Part shown: positions 51,771-60,151 of the stretch, in pieces
Layout: every line of letters begins with the position of its first letter
Numbering within the stretch: position 1 is the stretch's first letter
NCBI GenBank assembly: GCA_965203575.1
Contig: OZ241894.1
Span: forward strand, 3,162,001 to 3,226,000
Direction of reading: 5' to 3'
DNA length: 64,000 nt
DNA from: Aldehydirespirator sp965203575
GTDB taxonomy: Bacteria; Actinomycetota; Acidimicrobiia; Acidimicrobiales; Aldehydirespiratoraceae
Translations under genes and position numbers: made by a program
The notes under the pieces: generated by a model
Told to the model about the DNA's origin: nothing
The model's database searches: none
What the model saw: the letters and a program-made list of their open reading frames with translations, nothing else

Positions 51771-54584
51771 ATGGCTGCCGACAGGCTGGTCCTGCTCACG
51801 TCCGCGGCCGATGAGGCCGACACGGGCATTCTCAGGGCCAGCCTCAAGGCCTGGACCCAAGCCGGGATGCTGGGAAGCGTCGCCTGGGCGCATGCCGACG
51901 ACCTACGGTCGTCGCTCGACAACGCGCTGTGCGAGGCGACGCACGGACGGAACTGGGCGTCCGGGACCTTTGGGTCGGTCACCGAGCGCGGCCTTTCCGG
52001 ACTCTGGCTCGTAGCACTGCGAGGCCCAGCAAACACGTCGGAACAGGCGAGGCGGGCAGAGGACACGGCCTGTGAGACTGTGCTGAGCCAAGTCGGAGCG
52101 AACGTCGATGTGCGGTCCATCACGGTGACTGTGCCTGGACATCCCTGCGAGTACCGCCACTGGGACTTTGTCGGCGACTGGGACGCCCACCTGCTGCACG
52201 ACCGGCGTGTCACGGCGAGCGGCCACACTTCGATGGCCGAAGCGTCCGTCGAGGCGCCGCTGGTGCTCGGCGCCGCGCTGGCTCTCTGTGTCGCCGCAGG
52301 CTGGAGCGGCGCCGATCAGGCTCTCGACCTGTCGGACCACTACTCGGGTCAGATGAAGCACCCCCGGATCGCCCACGCGCAGATCCGGGTGCTGCACGCG
52401 CCCGACATCGCCTCGCTCGGCGCTCCGGAGTCACCGCCGTGGCCCGCGCCTCGCAGCGCGGGCACGAAAGCCGCACTGGCCGGGTCGGTGCCGCCAACCG
52501 AGGTCGCCGATCAGGTCGTCAAGCTTTGCCGTCTTGAGTGCGAGCCGGTTCGATCCGGCGCGAACGAGGCTGACCCACGAGGTTTGTGGCGCAGCCTCCT
52601 GGGCACAGTCAGGCCGCTCTCGCCGGTGATCGAGGCCGAGTACGCGCTGGGGCGCCTGGCCAGGAGGACTGGCGGCGTCACCGAGTCGCCCCGCGACGGG
52701 ATGTCGCGCCTTGATCTGGAGGGCGTCGGAGACTTGGAGAGTCTCGACTCGCTGATCGAGCACATCAAGAAGAGCAGATTCCCTGTCGGCGTGCTCTCCT
52801 CGGGCGCACTGGGCTCGTCGCCGGAGGTCTGGCAGACAATGCGCTCCACGCTGCTGGGTCTCGTCGACGGCTCGGACTTGCCCGGCGGGATTGGGATTGC
52901 GCCCGTCCGAAGCGACGGTGGCTCCGACGGCGAGCGGCTCGTGTGGCTCGACCCCTTGGCGCTCGCGCCGCCACGCGTTCCGCACGACGACGCGGCCCAG
53001 GACATACCCGCCTATGCGCCCCCGACAAGCCTCGCCGAGGATCGCGCGACGTCCTCGGACAGCACCTACCGCCTCGGTCCAAGAAAGATCGCGTCGACAA
53101 ATCGCGCCGGCAGCGAGTCGGCCGCGCCGGTGGGCGATGACGCGTCGGCGAGCGACGACGCTTCCCAGGGTGCGCCCGAGCCGGCCGCACCGGCGCGGGA
53201 CGACGATGGCGAGGACGGCGACCAGGAGGACGAGTGGTTCCAGCCCGAGGCTGACGCGCTGCCCTTCGGCGGCCATCACGACACTCTCATGTCCCGACTC
53301 GGTGCAAGCGTCGATCGGGGGATCATGAGGGCCCACGCACAGTTCCTCCGCTCCGCCGCAGTACGGCCTCCGGGCGGGGAATACGAGGACGCGGTGACGG
53401 CCCGCAGGCGGGCCCGTGTGGTTCTGGTCGTCGGGATCGTCGCTGTGCTCGCCGCCGCTGCTGCCGGCCTCGATCAGCGCTGGCCGTACCTCGCGGCGGG
53501 CTGGGAGGCCGCGACGCCATGGGATGCTCGGACCGCGTACGACCCCAGGATCTGGCCAACCGGCTGGATCCTCATCGGATTCGCGGTGGCCGCGGCGGTG
53601 TTGTGGGCCTGCTCGGCGGCAGTTCGCCGCTTCCGCGACGCCGTGGAGGACATGAACGTGGGCGAGCTGCTGCGCCAACGGCACGCGATCGGGGCTACCC
53701 ACTACGTGGGCGAGCTGCTGCGCCTGCACAGCCTCCGGGAGCAGTTCCGAGACCATCGCCGGGTACTGACCGAGGTCCTGCACCGTCCCTTCGGCGATCC
53801 GCAGGGAGCGCGCCGCGTCGCGATGGACCCGGCGACGCTGCGCCTCGACCCGCCACCTCCCGCGTCGATGCTGGTAGGTGCCGCGGATCCCTCCGAGGAG
53901 CTCGTCGAAACCGAGCAGAAGAAGCTCAAGGAGCAGATGACGCGCCGGGGCTGGCTCACCGGCGTCTACAGCGATGTGCTGCGTGCTTGGGAGCAGCAGT
54001 ACGCGAAGGGCGTGCTCGGCGACTTTGCCCCGCCCGACGGTGACGCCGCACCACGCGGGGCCACCGTGTACCGGGATCCCCGTGACGGGCGCCCGGTTCG
54101 GGGGCCGCGCGAGGACTTCGCGTCGGCAGTCGCCCTCGACGGATGGGCGGTCAGGGAAGCCGTCGCGTCGCGCTGGAGAGGGCTGCTGTCCGAAGGGGCC
54201 GAGACCGACGACGGCGCCGCGACGATCCGCTACCTGGGTCTGCTCGAGTCCCCGACCCCCGTTCACGGCCCTGTCGGGGCCCATCGCAGCAACGAGGAGT
54301 TCCTCGACGCCGGGACGACGGCGCAGGAACTGGCCGCGAAGGATGTGAGACACCGCTTCTCGTGGAGCGACACGCTCGCCCCGGCGGCTGCCGGCCGGGC
54401 ACCGAAGATCCACGCATTCGGAACGTCGACCCCGGTGACGACGGGGCGGGGTCCCGATGTCGGAACAGTCGTGATGATGGCCTGGCGGGTCGAGTACTCC
54501 GACCAGATACCCCCCGAGCATCTTCGAGGATGGCACGACGACTTCGGCGACGCTGGGCCGCAGTCCACAGGAGGAGTGACTTGA
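51771..54584 (+). CDS. Large two-TM protein of the VWA-tubulin module
   Basis: 937 aa, not recognised. An N-terminal ~370-residue globular part (LVLLTSAADEADTG...) has no named domain. An Asp/Glu/Ala-rich disordered linker (about 445-510) follows. Two membrane segments, near 547-567 (VVLVVGIVAVLAAAAAG) and 597-620 (WILIGFAVAAAVLWACSAAV), put both soluble parts in the cytoplasm. The C-terminal ~315 residues include a helical stretch. It follows the tubulin-like gene by 41 nt and overlaps the lipoprotein start. It may link the filament-forming GTPase to the membrane. Confidence 0.75.
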   Translation: MAADRLVLLTSAADEADTGILRASLKAWTQAGMLGSVAWAHADDLRSSLDNALCEATHGRNWASGTFGSVTERGLSGLWLVALRGPANTSEQARRAEDTACETVLSQVGANVDVRSITVTVPGHPCEYRHWDFVGDWDAHLLHDRRVTASGHTSMAEASVEAPLVLGAALALCVAAGWSGADQALDLSDHYSGQMKHPRIAHAQIRVLHAPDIASLGAPESPPWPAPRSAGTKAALAGSVPPTEVADQVVKLCRLECEPVRSGANEADPRGLWRSLLGTVRPLSPVIEAEYALGRLARRTGGVTESPRDGMSRLDLEGVGDLESLDSLIEHIKKSRFPVGVLSSGALGSSPEVWQTMRSTLLGLVDGSDLPGGIGIAPVRSDGGSDGERLVWLDPLALAPPRVPHDDAAQDIPAYAPPTSLAEDRATSSDSTYRLGPRKIASTNRAGSESAAPVGDDASASDDASQGAPEPAAPARDDDGEDGDQEDEWFQPEADALPFGGHHDTLMSRLGASVDRGIMRAHAQFLRSAAVRPPGGEYEDAVTARRRARVVLVVGIVAVLAAAAAGLDQRWPYLAAGWEAATPWDARTAYDPRIWPTGWILIGFAVAAAVLWACSAAVRRFRDAVEDMNVGELLRQRHAIGATHYVGELLRLHSLREQFRDHRRVLTEVLHRPFGDPQGARRVAMDPATLRLDPPPPASMLVGAADPSEELVETEQKKLKEQMTRRGWLTGVYSDVLRAWEQQYAKGVLGDFAPPDGDAAPRGATVYRDPRDGRPVRGPREDFASAVALDGWAVREAVASRWRGLLSEGAETDDGAATIRYLGLLESPTPVHGPVGAHRSNEEFLDAGTTAQELAAKDVRHRFSWSDTLAPAAAGRAPKIHAFGTSTPVTTGRGPDVGTVVMMAWRVEYSDQIPPEHLRGWHDDFGDAGPQSTGGVT

Positions 54585-55273
54585 GAATCCCGACGCTTAT
54601 TCGGCTGGTCGCGCTGGCGACCGCGGTGACCGTGGTCGCGTCGTGCTCGCGGCCCTGGCCCGCCGAGCCGCCCGAGGCCCACGAATGGCAACTCCTGGTG
54701 GCTGCCTCCAACCTTGTGCCCGAGCGTGCGGCTGGAACGGTGGTCGCGGCCTTCGCCTTCGCTGAGGAGCGGCCCCGCCCGCCGAGCTGCGACGGTATCG
54801 GCGAGGACGACTGCGCAGACTACGAGGCTCGGTACGGGAGGCAGTTGCCCGCCCGGCTGACTGTGGCCTGCTGGGATCCCGACAGCGACGGTGAGGGCCT
54901 CCTGGACATCACGTTCACGCCCTCCCGCCCTCTTCTCGACGATCCCGACCTCCATCCGCGCCGCTGGGCCGGATGGGAGCTCGACTTCGACGGCGACGAC
55001 GGCCCCAGAGACGTGATCATGGAACTCAAGGAAGACGGATCGTCCTTGGTGGACGGGTTCGTCGCTCATGTCCCGGGCGAGCAGGACACCGACAGGGCGG
55101 TCACGTACCTCCGCTGGATTGCCGGCCAGGACAATGCCGAACTGCGGGTGATCGCCGTGTTCCCTGAGCCCGACGGAGGAGCCCCACTCGAGTGGCGCTT
55201 CCGCCTCGACGCCGACTCCAAGGCCGACGAGCGCCTCCGCCATGTTGTGGAGAGCTGCGGTGGGGTCTGGTAG
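54581..55273 (+). CDS. Lipoprotein of the VWA-tubulin module
   Basis: 230 aa from a TTG that overlaps the upstream stop (TTGA) and has GGAGGAG. The signal ends in the lipobox VVASCS, so the protein is anchored outside. The rest is acidic and beta-rich, with a Cys pair (SCDGIGEDDCAD), and ends LRHVVESCGG. That ending resembles the C-terminal LxxLxxxCG of VasI-like proteins and of the next gene product. Function unknown. Confidence 0.75.
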   Translation: MRIPTLIRLVALATAVTVVASCSRPWPAEPPEAHEWQLLVAASNLVPERAAGTVVAAFAFAEERPRPPSCDGIGEDDCADYEARYGRQLPARLTVACWDPDSDGEGLLDITFTPSRPLLDDPDLHPRRWAGWELDFDGDDGPRDVIMELKEDGSSLVDGFVAHVPGEQDTDRAVTYLRWIAGQDNAELRVIAVFPEPDGGAPLEWRFRLDADSKADERLRHVVESCGGVW

Positions 55274-55312
55274 CCGCGGCCCAAGCTCCCGCAGTAACGG
55301 TCGGCCGCGCCG

Positions 55313-56152
55313 ATGACGTTCGTCCGGGTCCTGCTGGCCGTGGGTCTCGTCGGCCTTGCGGTGGCCGGTGTATACCTGCTCGACGACGAGCCCCGCGCCG
55401 AGGGTGGCGACGGCAGGGGCTATCGCATCGCACTCGAGTCACCCTCGACGATGATGCCCGGCGTGTGCCCGGACTACCGCGACAACGCCGGTGCCGAGTA
55501 CTTCTGGGACACGCACGCATTCGTTGATGCCCGAGAGGCGCAGATCTCACACTGCGGACAGATCGACACCGGTCCGCTGGGGGAGTGGGTGGTCGAGGAA
55601 CGCAGCGACAGCCAGGGCGGCTACAGCATCTCCGCCCACCTCGGCGCCCGCAGCCACACCGTGACCTACGACTGGGGCGAGTTCGCGCCGAGCATCTCTC
55701 TGAACTGCTGGCGCGGCGACAACGAGGAGGACCGCCGGGAGGGCGAGGACAAGAACCGACCGGCTGGATCATTCCTGGAAGTGTGGTTGTGGCACTTCGG
55801 CCCTCCACAGCGGTTCTACGGCGAACCGACTCCTGTCCGGTATCGGTTCGCCGAGGAATCTCCGAGCGATGTGGCCCTGTGGTGGGGGCACTCAGCCCAA
55901 GCCGAGGTCGTGGTGCTGCTGGCGCCTACGCCCGACGTCCCCGAGCAAGACGCCGACTCCCACACCTTCGCAGCACAGATGCGTGATGCGGCCGCGGCGA
56001 ACGACAACAGCCAGTCCGGCCCGATTCTCACCGCCGAGACCTGGGAGGGCGAGTCGACAAGTCCCTTGGGTGAGTCCCAGGGCACAATCACGTTCGATCT
56101 AGCCGGCCTGGAGCGCGCCGCCTTCCCAGTATTCGACGCCTGCGGCACCTGA
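55313..56152 (+). CDS. Exported/anchored protein with VasI-like C-terminus
   Basis: 279 aa. An N-terminal membrane segment (VRVLLAVGLVGLAVAGVYLL) without a lipobox anchors or exports it. The domain outside has several Cys (CPDYRDN, HCGQ, NCWRG). It ends TITFDLAGLERAAFPVFDACG, like the C-terminus of type VI-associated VasI proteins, which suggests the fold but not a type VI system; none of its other genes are here. Last gene of the forward module. Confidence 0.7.
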   Translation: MTFVRVLLAVGLVGLAVAGVYLLDDEPRAEGGDGRGYRIALESPSTMMPGVCPDYRDNAGAEYFWDTHAFVDAREAQISHCGQIDTGPLGEWVVEERSDSQGGYSISAHLGARSHTVTYDWGEFAPSISLNCWRGDNEEDRREGEDKNRPAGSFLEVWLWHFGPPQRFYGEPTPVRYRFAEESPSDVALWWGHSAQAEVVVLLAPTPDVPEQDADSHTFAAQMRDAAAANDNSQSGPILTAETWEGESTSPLGESQGTITFDLAGLERAAFPVFDACGT

Positions 56153-56199
56153 GCCCACTTGACCCGAGCCGTCGGCGATCAGTCAGACCCTCAGATCGC

Positions 56200-56523
56200 C
56201 TACCCGATAATGCACTCGCCCATGGTGTTGCGGGCTGCGCCAGGCCCGCAGTCCAACAGGTCGGCTCTCGCGTTGTCGGCTACCGGTCGAAGCAGTTCGA
56301 CTGCTTCGGCCACATCGCTCCTCAACACGGTCACATCACTCCTTAGCACGGCCACATCGCTCTTCAACACGTCTAGGTCTTCGCTCATGCGAAGGAAGAC
56401 GGCGAGCAACAGGCCGAAGATGCCAGCAAGCAGCACGACAGTCAATACTGCCACGGCCGCGCTGGGCTCTCTGCGAGTTGTGCCGGTTACGACGTTCGTG
56501 ATCTCATCAGATGTCTCGCTCAT
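56200..56523 (-). CDS. Small TM protein with coiled coil, 107 aa
   Basis: Start at ATG 56523 with GGAGG at good distance. A charged N-terminus, one membrane segment (AVLTVVLLAGIFGLLLAVFL), then heptad repeats (LKSDVAV, LRSDVTV, LRSDVAE) and a short tail with Cys (ECIIG). Built like the protein at 61550 but not obviously homologous. Convergent with the envelope module. Confidence 0.65.
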   Translation of the reverse strand: MSETSDEITNVVTGTTRREPSAAVAVLTVVLLAGIFGLLLAVFLRMSEDLDVLKSDVAVLRSDVTVLRSDVAEAVELLRPVADNARADLLDCGPGAARNTMGECIIG

Positions 56524-56706
56524 CATTCCTCCCTGGGCTGGTGTATGCGCGAACGTCGCGCACGATATTCCGCCGCGTGTCGCGACTGCCCCCGCTACTA
56601 CGCTGGATGGCCGGCGTTCCTGCCTGATTGGGCCACCTGGGTCGAAGACCTGCTGCCGTGTACGACTCACAAGCCGCTCCGACACGGCAAGAGTCCGCAG
56701 GTGCCT

Positions 56707-57066
56707 TCAAGCCCTGACAACGACGCACGGCTTCCTCAGCAGGGAAGCGTCAGTCGACCAACCGGACCACAGAAGGGCACCGCCGATCAGAGAACGCACT
56801 CGGTGCGGTGTCGTCACGTCGGTCTGCAGCATTGGCAGCCTCTTCCGGAAAGTGTCGATTGCGATCCGAGCGTCATCGGAATGCGAGCCGCCCTTGGCGT
56901 CTCCGGTTACGAATGCTTCCCAGAGGAAGATGCCTCTCGACGCTTGGCAGAAATCTTGCCAATCGAGAAAGGCGTCCACATTCGACACCGCCCGACGGAC
57001 CTCGTCCAGGATCCAGGCCACTTGCGCCAACCCGGTCGGGAGAGTAAACGCCCCTCCTGCGGCAGA
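56707..57066 (-). pseudogene. C-terminal part of a gene interrupted by the IS21 element
   Basis: Encodes SAAGGAFTLPTGLAQVAWIL and continues to KPCVVVRA at a stop at 56707, 119 residues. It joins in frame to the N-terminal part at 59634-59882 when the element and one target copy are removed, giving a 202-residue protein. The family looks like small RNase H-fold proteins (see the other half). Without its own start it is inactive. Confidence 0.85.
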
Positions 57067-57072
57067 CCAGGG
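57067..57072 (+). repeat. Left target-site duplication (CCAGGG)
   Basis: CCAGGG directly before the left TGTC end; the same six bases follow the right end at 59634-59639. Confidence 0.9.
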
Positions 57073-57170
57073 TGTCGGCGGCCATGAGATCCTGCCCAGT
57101 GGCGGCCATGTAGCTGCCCGCTGGCGGCCAACAAATCTGCCCAGCGGCGGCCAACAGAGTTGCCCACGTT
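57073..57170 (+). repeat. Left-end reiterated transposase-binding sites
   Basis: TGCCCAGTGGCGG-type motifs at 57093, 57115, 57138 and a partial one at 57161, spaced 22-23 bp. Repeated terminal sites are usual in IS21 elements. Confidence 0.75.
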
Positions 57171-57265
57171 GAAGTCCGTTTCCCGTCGGGGTCCACCGCG
57201 GCGGGGTGCTCCTCCTACTCGAATGGCCGGTCACCACGACAGTGGCCATCGAGCAGGAGGAGCAA

Positions 57266-58750
57266 GTGAAGTCTCGCGAGGAAATCATGAACATGTTGGA
57301 AGCATTCGACCTCACTGGGTCGTTGCGCGATGCCGGCGAGTTGGCCGGCGTGTCTCATCACACCGTGGCCCGTTATGTCGCTATGCGCGACGCCGGCGAG
57401 CTAGTCGAAGCCGGGCCCCGGCGCAGGGAGCGGATCATCGATCCGTGGCTGCCGAAGATCGAGGAGTGGGTCGAGCGGTCCCACGCCAAGATCCGTGCCG
57501 ATCGGGCCTTCGACAAGCTCGCTGCGTTGGGTTACACCGGTTCGGAGCGCACGGTGCGCCGGGCGGTGGCGGAGGTGAAGGCCAACCATCGCCGTGGCCG
57601 GCGGCGGGTGTATCGGCCCTGGATCCCTGAGCCTGGGATGTGGGCGCAGTGGGACTGGGGCGCGGGCCCGGTCATCGCGGGCCGAAGGACGAGTCTGTTC
57701 TGTGCGTGGCTGGCGTGGTCGAGGTTCCGGGTGGTGGTGCCGTGCTGGGACCGCACCCTGCCCACGGTGGTTGGCTGTGTGGATCGGGCGATGCGAGCCT
57801 TCGGCGGCGCTCCGACGTATTGGTTGACCGACAACGAGCGCACCGTCACGATCGACCATGTCGCTGGGATCGCGGTGCGCCATCCGCAGATCGTCGCGGT
57901 CGGCACCCATTATGGGATCACGGTGGCGACGTGCGTGCCGGCTGATCCGGAGTCCAAGGGCGGGTCAGAGGCAACGGTGCGGATCGCCAAGGCCGACTTG
58001 GTGCCAACCGACGCGAACCTGCGCGGCGACTACACCGACTGGGCCGAGCTGGTCGAGGCCTGCGAGGCGTTCACCGCGGAGGTGAACGCCCGGGTCCATC
58101 GGGTGACCCGACGGCCGCCAGCGGAGATGCTCACCGAGGAACGGCACCGGCTGCACACGCTGCCCGAGGCCCCCTACACGGCGGCGCTGGGGGAGACCCG
58201 CAAGGTCACTTGGAGCTCCACGATCAGCTTCGGCGGGGTGACCTACTCGGTCCCGCACACCCTCGCGGACGAGACGGTGTGGGTGCGCGTCGACGGCGAC
58301 CAGGTCGTCGTCGTGCACTGCGCATCGTCAGGACCCGTCGAGGTGGCCCGCCACCGGCGCTCGACACCGGGGCATCCGATGATCGACGACGCCCACTACC
58401 CGCCACGCCCGGCTGGACCCCTGGCGCGGCGTCCAAGACCGGTGAGCGCGGCCGAGGCCGAGTTCCTTGCGCTCGGCGAGGGCGCTCGCACCTGGCTGGT
58501 CGAGGCCGCCGCGGCGGGCACGGGCCGCATGAAGGTCAAGATGGCCCAAGCCGTCACCCTTGCCCGACTCCACGGCCAGGTGCGCGTTGATTGGGCGCTC
58601 GGCCACGCCGCGACCTTCGGCCGCTTCGCAGACGGCGACCTGGCCTCGATCCTGGAGGCTCACCCGCCCCGACAACGCCGACGCGCCGATGACGTGCACT
58701 CGCTGCAGTCCGGCACCGCCGCCTGGGGTCGCCTCGGAGGCGACCGATGA
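57266..58750 (+). CDS. istA: IS21-family transposase IstA
   Basis: 494 aa from GTG 57266 with GGAGGAGC upstream. An N-terminal helix-turn-helix (SLRDAGELAGVSHHTVARYV) binds the ends. The DDE catalytic core shows WAQWDWG (about 127), LTDNERT (about 187) and ESKGGSEATV (about 228). A C-terminal beta barrel (ISFGGVTYSVPH) follows. Carries out strand transfer with the helper ATPase IstB. Confidence 0.95.
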   Translation: MKSREEIMNMLEAFDLTGSLRDAGELAGVSHHTVARYVAMRDAGELVEAGPRRRERIIDPWLPKIEEWVERSHAKIRADRAFDKLAALGYTGSERTVRRAVAEVKANHRRGRRRVYRPWIPEPGMWAQWDWGAGPVIAGRRTSLFCAWLAWSRFRVVVPCWDRTLPTVVGCVDRAMRAFGGAPTYWLTDNERTVTIDHVAGIAVRHPQIVAVGTHYGITVATCVPADPESKGGSEATVRIAKADLVPTDANLRGDYTDWAELVEACEAFTAEVNARVHRVTRRPPAEMLTEERHRLHTLPEAPYTAALGETRKVTWSSTISFGGVTYSVPHTLADETVWVRVDGDQVVVVHCASSGPVEVARHRRSTPGHPMIDDAHYPPRPAGPLARRPRPVSAAEAEFLALGEGARTWLVEAAAAGTGRMKVKMAQAVTLARLHGQVRVDWALGHAATFGRFADGDLASILEAHPPRQRRRADDVHSLQSGTAAWGRLGGDR

Positions 58751-59511
58751 ACCCAACACCGATCGACGAAGTCGTCTACTTGTTGCGAGAGCTCCGACTG
58801 CCGCACATGCGGCGCACCGCGGCGGACCTGCTGGCCACCGCCAAGGCTCAAAGGTGGGACCCAGCCGAAGCAGTCAAGGCGCTGCTGGCCGAAGAACTCG
58901 CCGGCCGCCAAGCATCCTCCATCAACAGCCGCCGCAAAGCGGCCGGGTTCCCCACCGGCAAGACCTTCGACGCCTGGGACGAGACCGTGTCATCGATCCC
59001 GGCGCCGACCCAGCGGGCGCTGCGCACCCTGGAGTGGATCGAACGCCACGAGAACCTCGTCGTGTGCGGACCATCAGGCACCGGCAAGACCCACTTCTGT
59101 GAAGCGCTCGGCCACGCCGCCGTCGACGCCGGCCACAAGATCACCTGGTTCAGTCTCGAGCACCTCGGAGCGCTCGTGCGCCGCCACAGCGCCGACGACA
59201 CCGCAGCCAAAGCCATCCGACGCATCATGCGCGCCGACGTCATCGTGATCGACGACATCGGACTGTTGCCGGTCACCACCGACACCGCCGAGGCGCTCTA
59301 CCGCGTCGTGGACGCCGCCTACGAGAAACGCTCCATCGCCCTCTCCAGCAACCTTCACCCGGCCGGCTTCGACGAGCTCATGCCCAAGACCATCGCCAAC
59401 GCCACCGTCGACCGGCTCATGCACCACGCCCACGTCGTGCTCACCGCCGGCGACAGCATCCGCCTCACCCAAGCCACCGCCGGAAAGGGGGTGACGCCAC
59501 TGACCAACTGA
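58747..59511 (+). CDS. istB: IS21-family helper ATPase IstB
   Basis: 254 aa, ATG overlapping the istA stop. Walker A VVCGPSGTGKTHFCEAL (about 99-115), Walker B DVIVIDDIGLLP and the sensor region SSNLHPAGFDEL are typical of the DnaC/IstB AAA+ ATPases. An N-terminal helical domain contacts IstA. It assembles on target DNA and stimulates insertion. Confidence 0.95.
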   Translation: MNPTPIDEVVYLLRELRLPHMRRTAADLLATAKAQRWDPAEAVKALLAEELAGRQASSINSRRKAAGFPTGKTFDAWDETVSSIPAPTQRALRTLEWIERHENLVVCGPSGTGKTHFCEALGHAAVDAGHKITWFSLEHLGALVRRHSADDTAAKAIRRIMRADVIVIDDIGLLPVTTDTAEALYRVVDAAYEKRSIALSSNLHPAGFDELMPKTIANATVDRLMHHAHVVLTAGDSIRLTQATAGKGVTPLTN

Positions 59512-59514
59512 ACT

Positions 59515-59633
59515 GTGGGCAACTCTGCTGTCCGCCACCGGGCAGTTCTGTTGGCCACGACTGGGCAACTCTGCTGTCCGCCACCGGGCAGTTCTGCTGT
59601 CCGCCACTGGGCAGATCCCACTGGCCATTGACA
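59515..59633 (+). repeat. Right-end reiterated transposase-binding sites
   Basis: Several copies of GGGCAACTCTGCTGTCCGCC or close variants at ~22-23-bp spacing, inverted relative to the left-end motifs, finishing at GACA. Confidence 0.75.
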
Positions 59634-59882
59634 CCAGGGACGTGCCTTCTCACCTTCGCGCGCCTTTCCCAATTGCGCGGGATCATCTGCAACGGGCAGC
59701 CACAAGGGGCACTCAAACCCTAGGGCAACCCGATCGCCCGCGTCGAGGCGCTGGGCCACGAGGCGCGAGAGATCACGAATGCAAGACGAATCCCATCCCG
59801 TAACACGCGGGTCACTGTCCCATCCGAACCTCCCGAGTTCGATCGATCCTATGTCCGCACAACAGATTGTGATGTCCTCCAC
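59634..59882 (-). pseudogene. N-terminal part of the interrupted gene
   Basis: 83 codons from ATG 59882 (MEDITICCADIGSIELGRFG). The last two codons, Pro-Trp, lie in the target duplication and are followed, without the element, by SAAGGAF at 57066. CADIGS and GFECPLWLP resemble the acidic strands of RNase H-fold proteins such as DUF429. A catalytic role is inference. The broken copy would make a chimeric 175-residue product reading into the element. Confidence 0.85.
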
Positions 59883-60031
59883 AGCGAGCCTCCTTGGGCA
59901 GGTTCACCCGTCGCCTGTTGAGAATCCGGCCCCGCAACCTAGGCGGCGCATCGCGACTCTCCGCGTGTCCAGCCACACATGCAAGCGAGCCGGCGAACTG
60001 ACGGAGCGCACTCTGTTTGTTATTCCCGATG

Positions 60032-60045
60032 TATTCTGTTATACA
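60032..60045 (+). promoter_or_regulatory. Candidate promoter of leader copy C
   Basis: TATTCTGTTATACA, aligned with the TATACTGTTATA of copy B; TTGTTA at 60017-60022 could be a -35 for TATACA. Copy C has 10 extra nt between this box and the conserved GGCTGTTAG. Confidence 0.45.
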
Positions 60046-60053
60046 CTGCCATG

Positions 60054-60151
60054 GGCTGTTAGTGGCTTTGGATCGCTGAGGCTCACCAGTCCATCTAGCG
60101 CCGGGGTCCGCCTATGCGGGCCCCGGCTGCCGTTCGCCTGAGGAGACGATG
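60054..60151 (+). promoter_or_regulatory. Shared leader element, copy C (upstream of RelA/SpoT operon)
   Basis: GGCTGTTAGTGGCTTTGGAT through the ATG of the synthetase gene. Perfect 12-bp hairpin 60100-60111 with 60116-60127, loop CTAT. The nine bases TGAGGAGAC contain the ribosome-binding site. With copy B it shares most bases; stem differences preserve pairing. Confidence 0.8.

Larger units (their letters stand above)
57073..59633 (+). mobile_element. IS21-family insertion sequence, 2561 bp
   Basis: It carries istA and istB with a 4-nt overlap. Ends begin TGTC and finish GACA. The left end (TGTCGGCGGCCA..) and the reverse of the right end (TGTCAATGGCCA..) are imperfect inverted repeats that both continue into TGCCCAGTGGCGG. 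A 6-bp CCAGGG duplication flanks it. Both genes are intact, so it may still move. It interrupts a reverse-strand gene, whose reading frame is restored on excision. Confidence 0.95.

Noticed and set aside
55313..56152. Type VI secretion component because of the VasI-like ending
   Set aside because: No other type VI genes are present, and a monoderm-type actinobacterium would not be expected to carry one.
29281..60151. Leader copies as a miniature transposon
   Set aside because: No terminal inverted repeats or target duplications are visible, and every copy stands directly ahead of a gene on the same strand.
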